32,865 nucleotides of DNA from Cytophagales bacterium. GTDB lineage: Bacteria; Bacteroidota; Bacteroidia; Cytophagales; Spirosomataceae. Shown in pieces: positions 32,382-32,865 of the stretch. A program made the position numbers and the translations under genes. The stretch covers positions 1-32,865 of the forward strand of contig JAAFJL010000044.1 of assembly GCA_013298865.1 (NCBI GenBank), written 5' to 3'. The notes beneath the pieces are model-generated. The model saw nothing but the letters and a program-made list of their open reading frames with translations. It made no database searches and was not told the DNA's origin. Position 1 is the first letter of the stretch. The number at the start of each line of letters is the position of its first letter.

Positions 32382-32865
32382 ATGAATTTTAAACCACTAT
32401 TTACTTTGGTAGCCATTTCATTTTTTGCTACTCAATCTTTTGCCCAATTTGGCTTTAATTCTACTGGGGCAACACCCGATAACTCGGCGATGGTGGATAT
32501 TTCAAGTGATTCAAAAGGTGTACTTGTGCCAAGAATGACCACTACGCAAAGGACAGCTATTGCAAGCCCTGCCACTGGTTTATTGGTTTTTGATAGCGAT
32601 TTAAAGGCTTTTTATTATTATGATGGCACTGTTTGGACAGCTATAAATAGTGGAACTCTTGCAGAATCTGACCCCAAAATAGGTACATTAACAACTTCTT
32701 ACTTACCACGTTGGAATGGCTCAACCTTAGCAAATTCAGCCATTTATGACAACACTGGTACAAGAATAAGCATAGGTACTACCACCATTTCACCTGAATC
32801 TAAATTGGCATTGGGGGCTATTTCATCAACCGAAGGTGGACAATTGCAACTTAATGGTAGTTCCT
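32382..32865 (+). CDS. Secreted surface/tail-fibre-like protein (5' part, cut by window edge)
   Basis: An open frame from ATG 32382 to the window end (161 codons, no stop). The signal peptide is MNFKPLFTLVAISFFATQSFAQ. The mature start (GATPDNSAMVDISSDSKGVLVPRMTTTQ, then RTAIASPATGLLVFDSDLKAFYYYDGTVW) is the repeat-like head common to large Bacteroidota surface proteins, which often end in tail-fibre or sorting domains. The C-terminus is outside the window. It follows the YHYH genes in the same direction and may belong to their operon. Confidence 0.75.
   Translation, partial: MNFKPLFTLVAISFFATQSFAQFGFNSTGATPDNSAMVDISSDSKGVLVPRMTTTQRTAIASPATGLLVFDSDLKAFYYYDGTVWTAINSGTLAESDPKIGTLTTSYLPRWNGSTLANSAIYDNTGTRISIGTTTISPESKLALGAISSTEGGQLQLNGSS

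Overview
The window looks like chromosomal DNA of a Bacteroidota bacterium, most likely a Cytophagales relative. Evidence: low G+C, A-rich leaders in place of clear Shine-Dalgarno sites, a lipoprotein-type TamA homologue (TamL), DUF5117/DUF4953-type metalloprotease, YHYH proteins, a split transketolase, repeated sigma factor/membrane protein/Spy-like modules, and many palindromic intergenic repeats. The placement comes from recognised families only; no database search was possible.

Layout. 1-85: 3' tail of a probable transposase. 124-2432: an envelope barrel-like protein convergent with a secreted thioredoxin-fold protein. 2557-5839: a TrmH-family RNA methyltransferase head-to-head with tamL. 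6078-7375: miaB, broken by an out-of-frame internal deletion. 7423-10553: a sigma-54-type AAA+ regulator overlapping lptE, then a TPR-like hypothetical gene and secG. 10554-11037: terminator, 189-bp MITE-like element and a regulatory region. 11038-13014: groES-groEL, closed by a strong terminator. 13288-15717 (minus): a large secreted metalloprotease. 15890-21738: EamA transporter, alpha/beta hydrolase, Methyltransf_32-type methyltransferase, Xaa-Pro aminopeptidase and DUF819 membrane protein. 21876-25060: M23 peptidase, Bcp peroxiredoxin, a small helical protein and a DUF6169-like frame lacking a start codon. 25088-26924: the two transketolase halves and a terminator.

27010-32865 is the most interesting part. 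Two consecutive modules each encode an ECF sigma factor, a single-TM protein (putative anti-sigma) and a Spy/CpxP-like envelope protein. A 167-bp nested inverted-repeat element separates them. Two tandem YHYH lipoproteins and the start of a secreted surface protein follow. A shared 29-nt motif (CGCAAGTTTT-N11-ACATCTAA, 25/29 identical) lies upstream of the second sigma gene and upstream of the first YHYH gene. This suggests an autoregulated ECF sigma factor that also drives the YHYH operon. A near-identical 76-nt two-stem element follows each YHYH gene.

Housekeeping functions (chaperonin, SecG, LptE, transketolase, tRNA/rRNA modification) and envelope functions (TamL, LptE, M23, lipoproteins, stress sigma modules) are interleaved. 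At least six different palindromic repeat families occupy the gaps. No tRNA, rRNA or CRISPR array was recognised.
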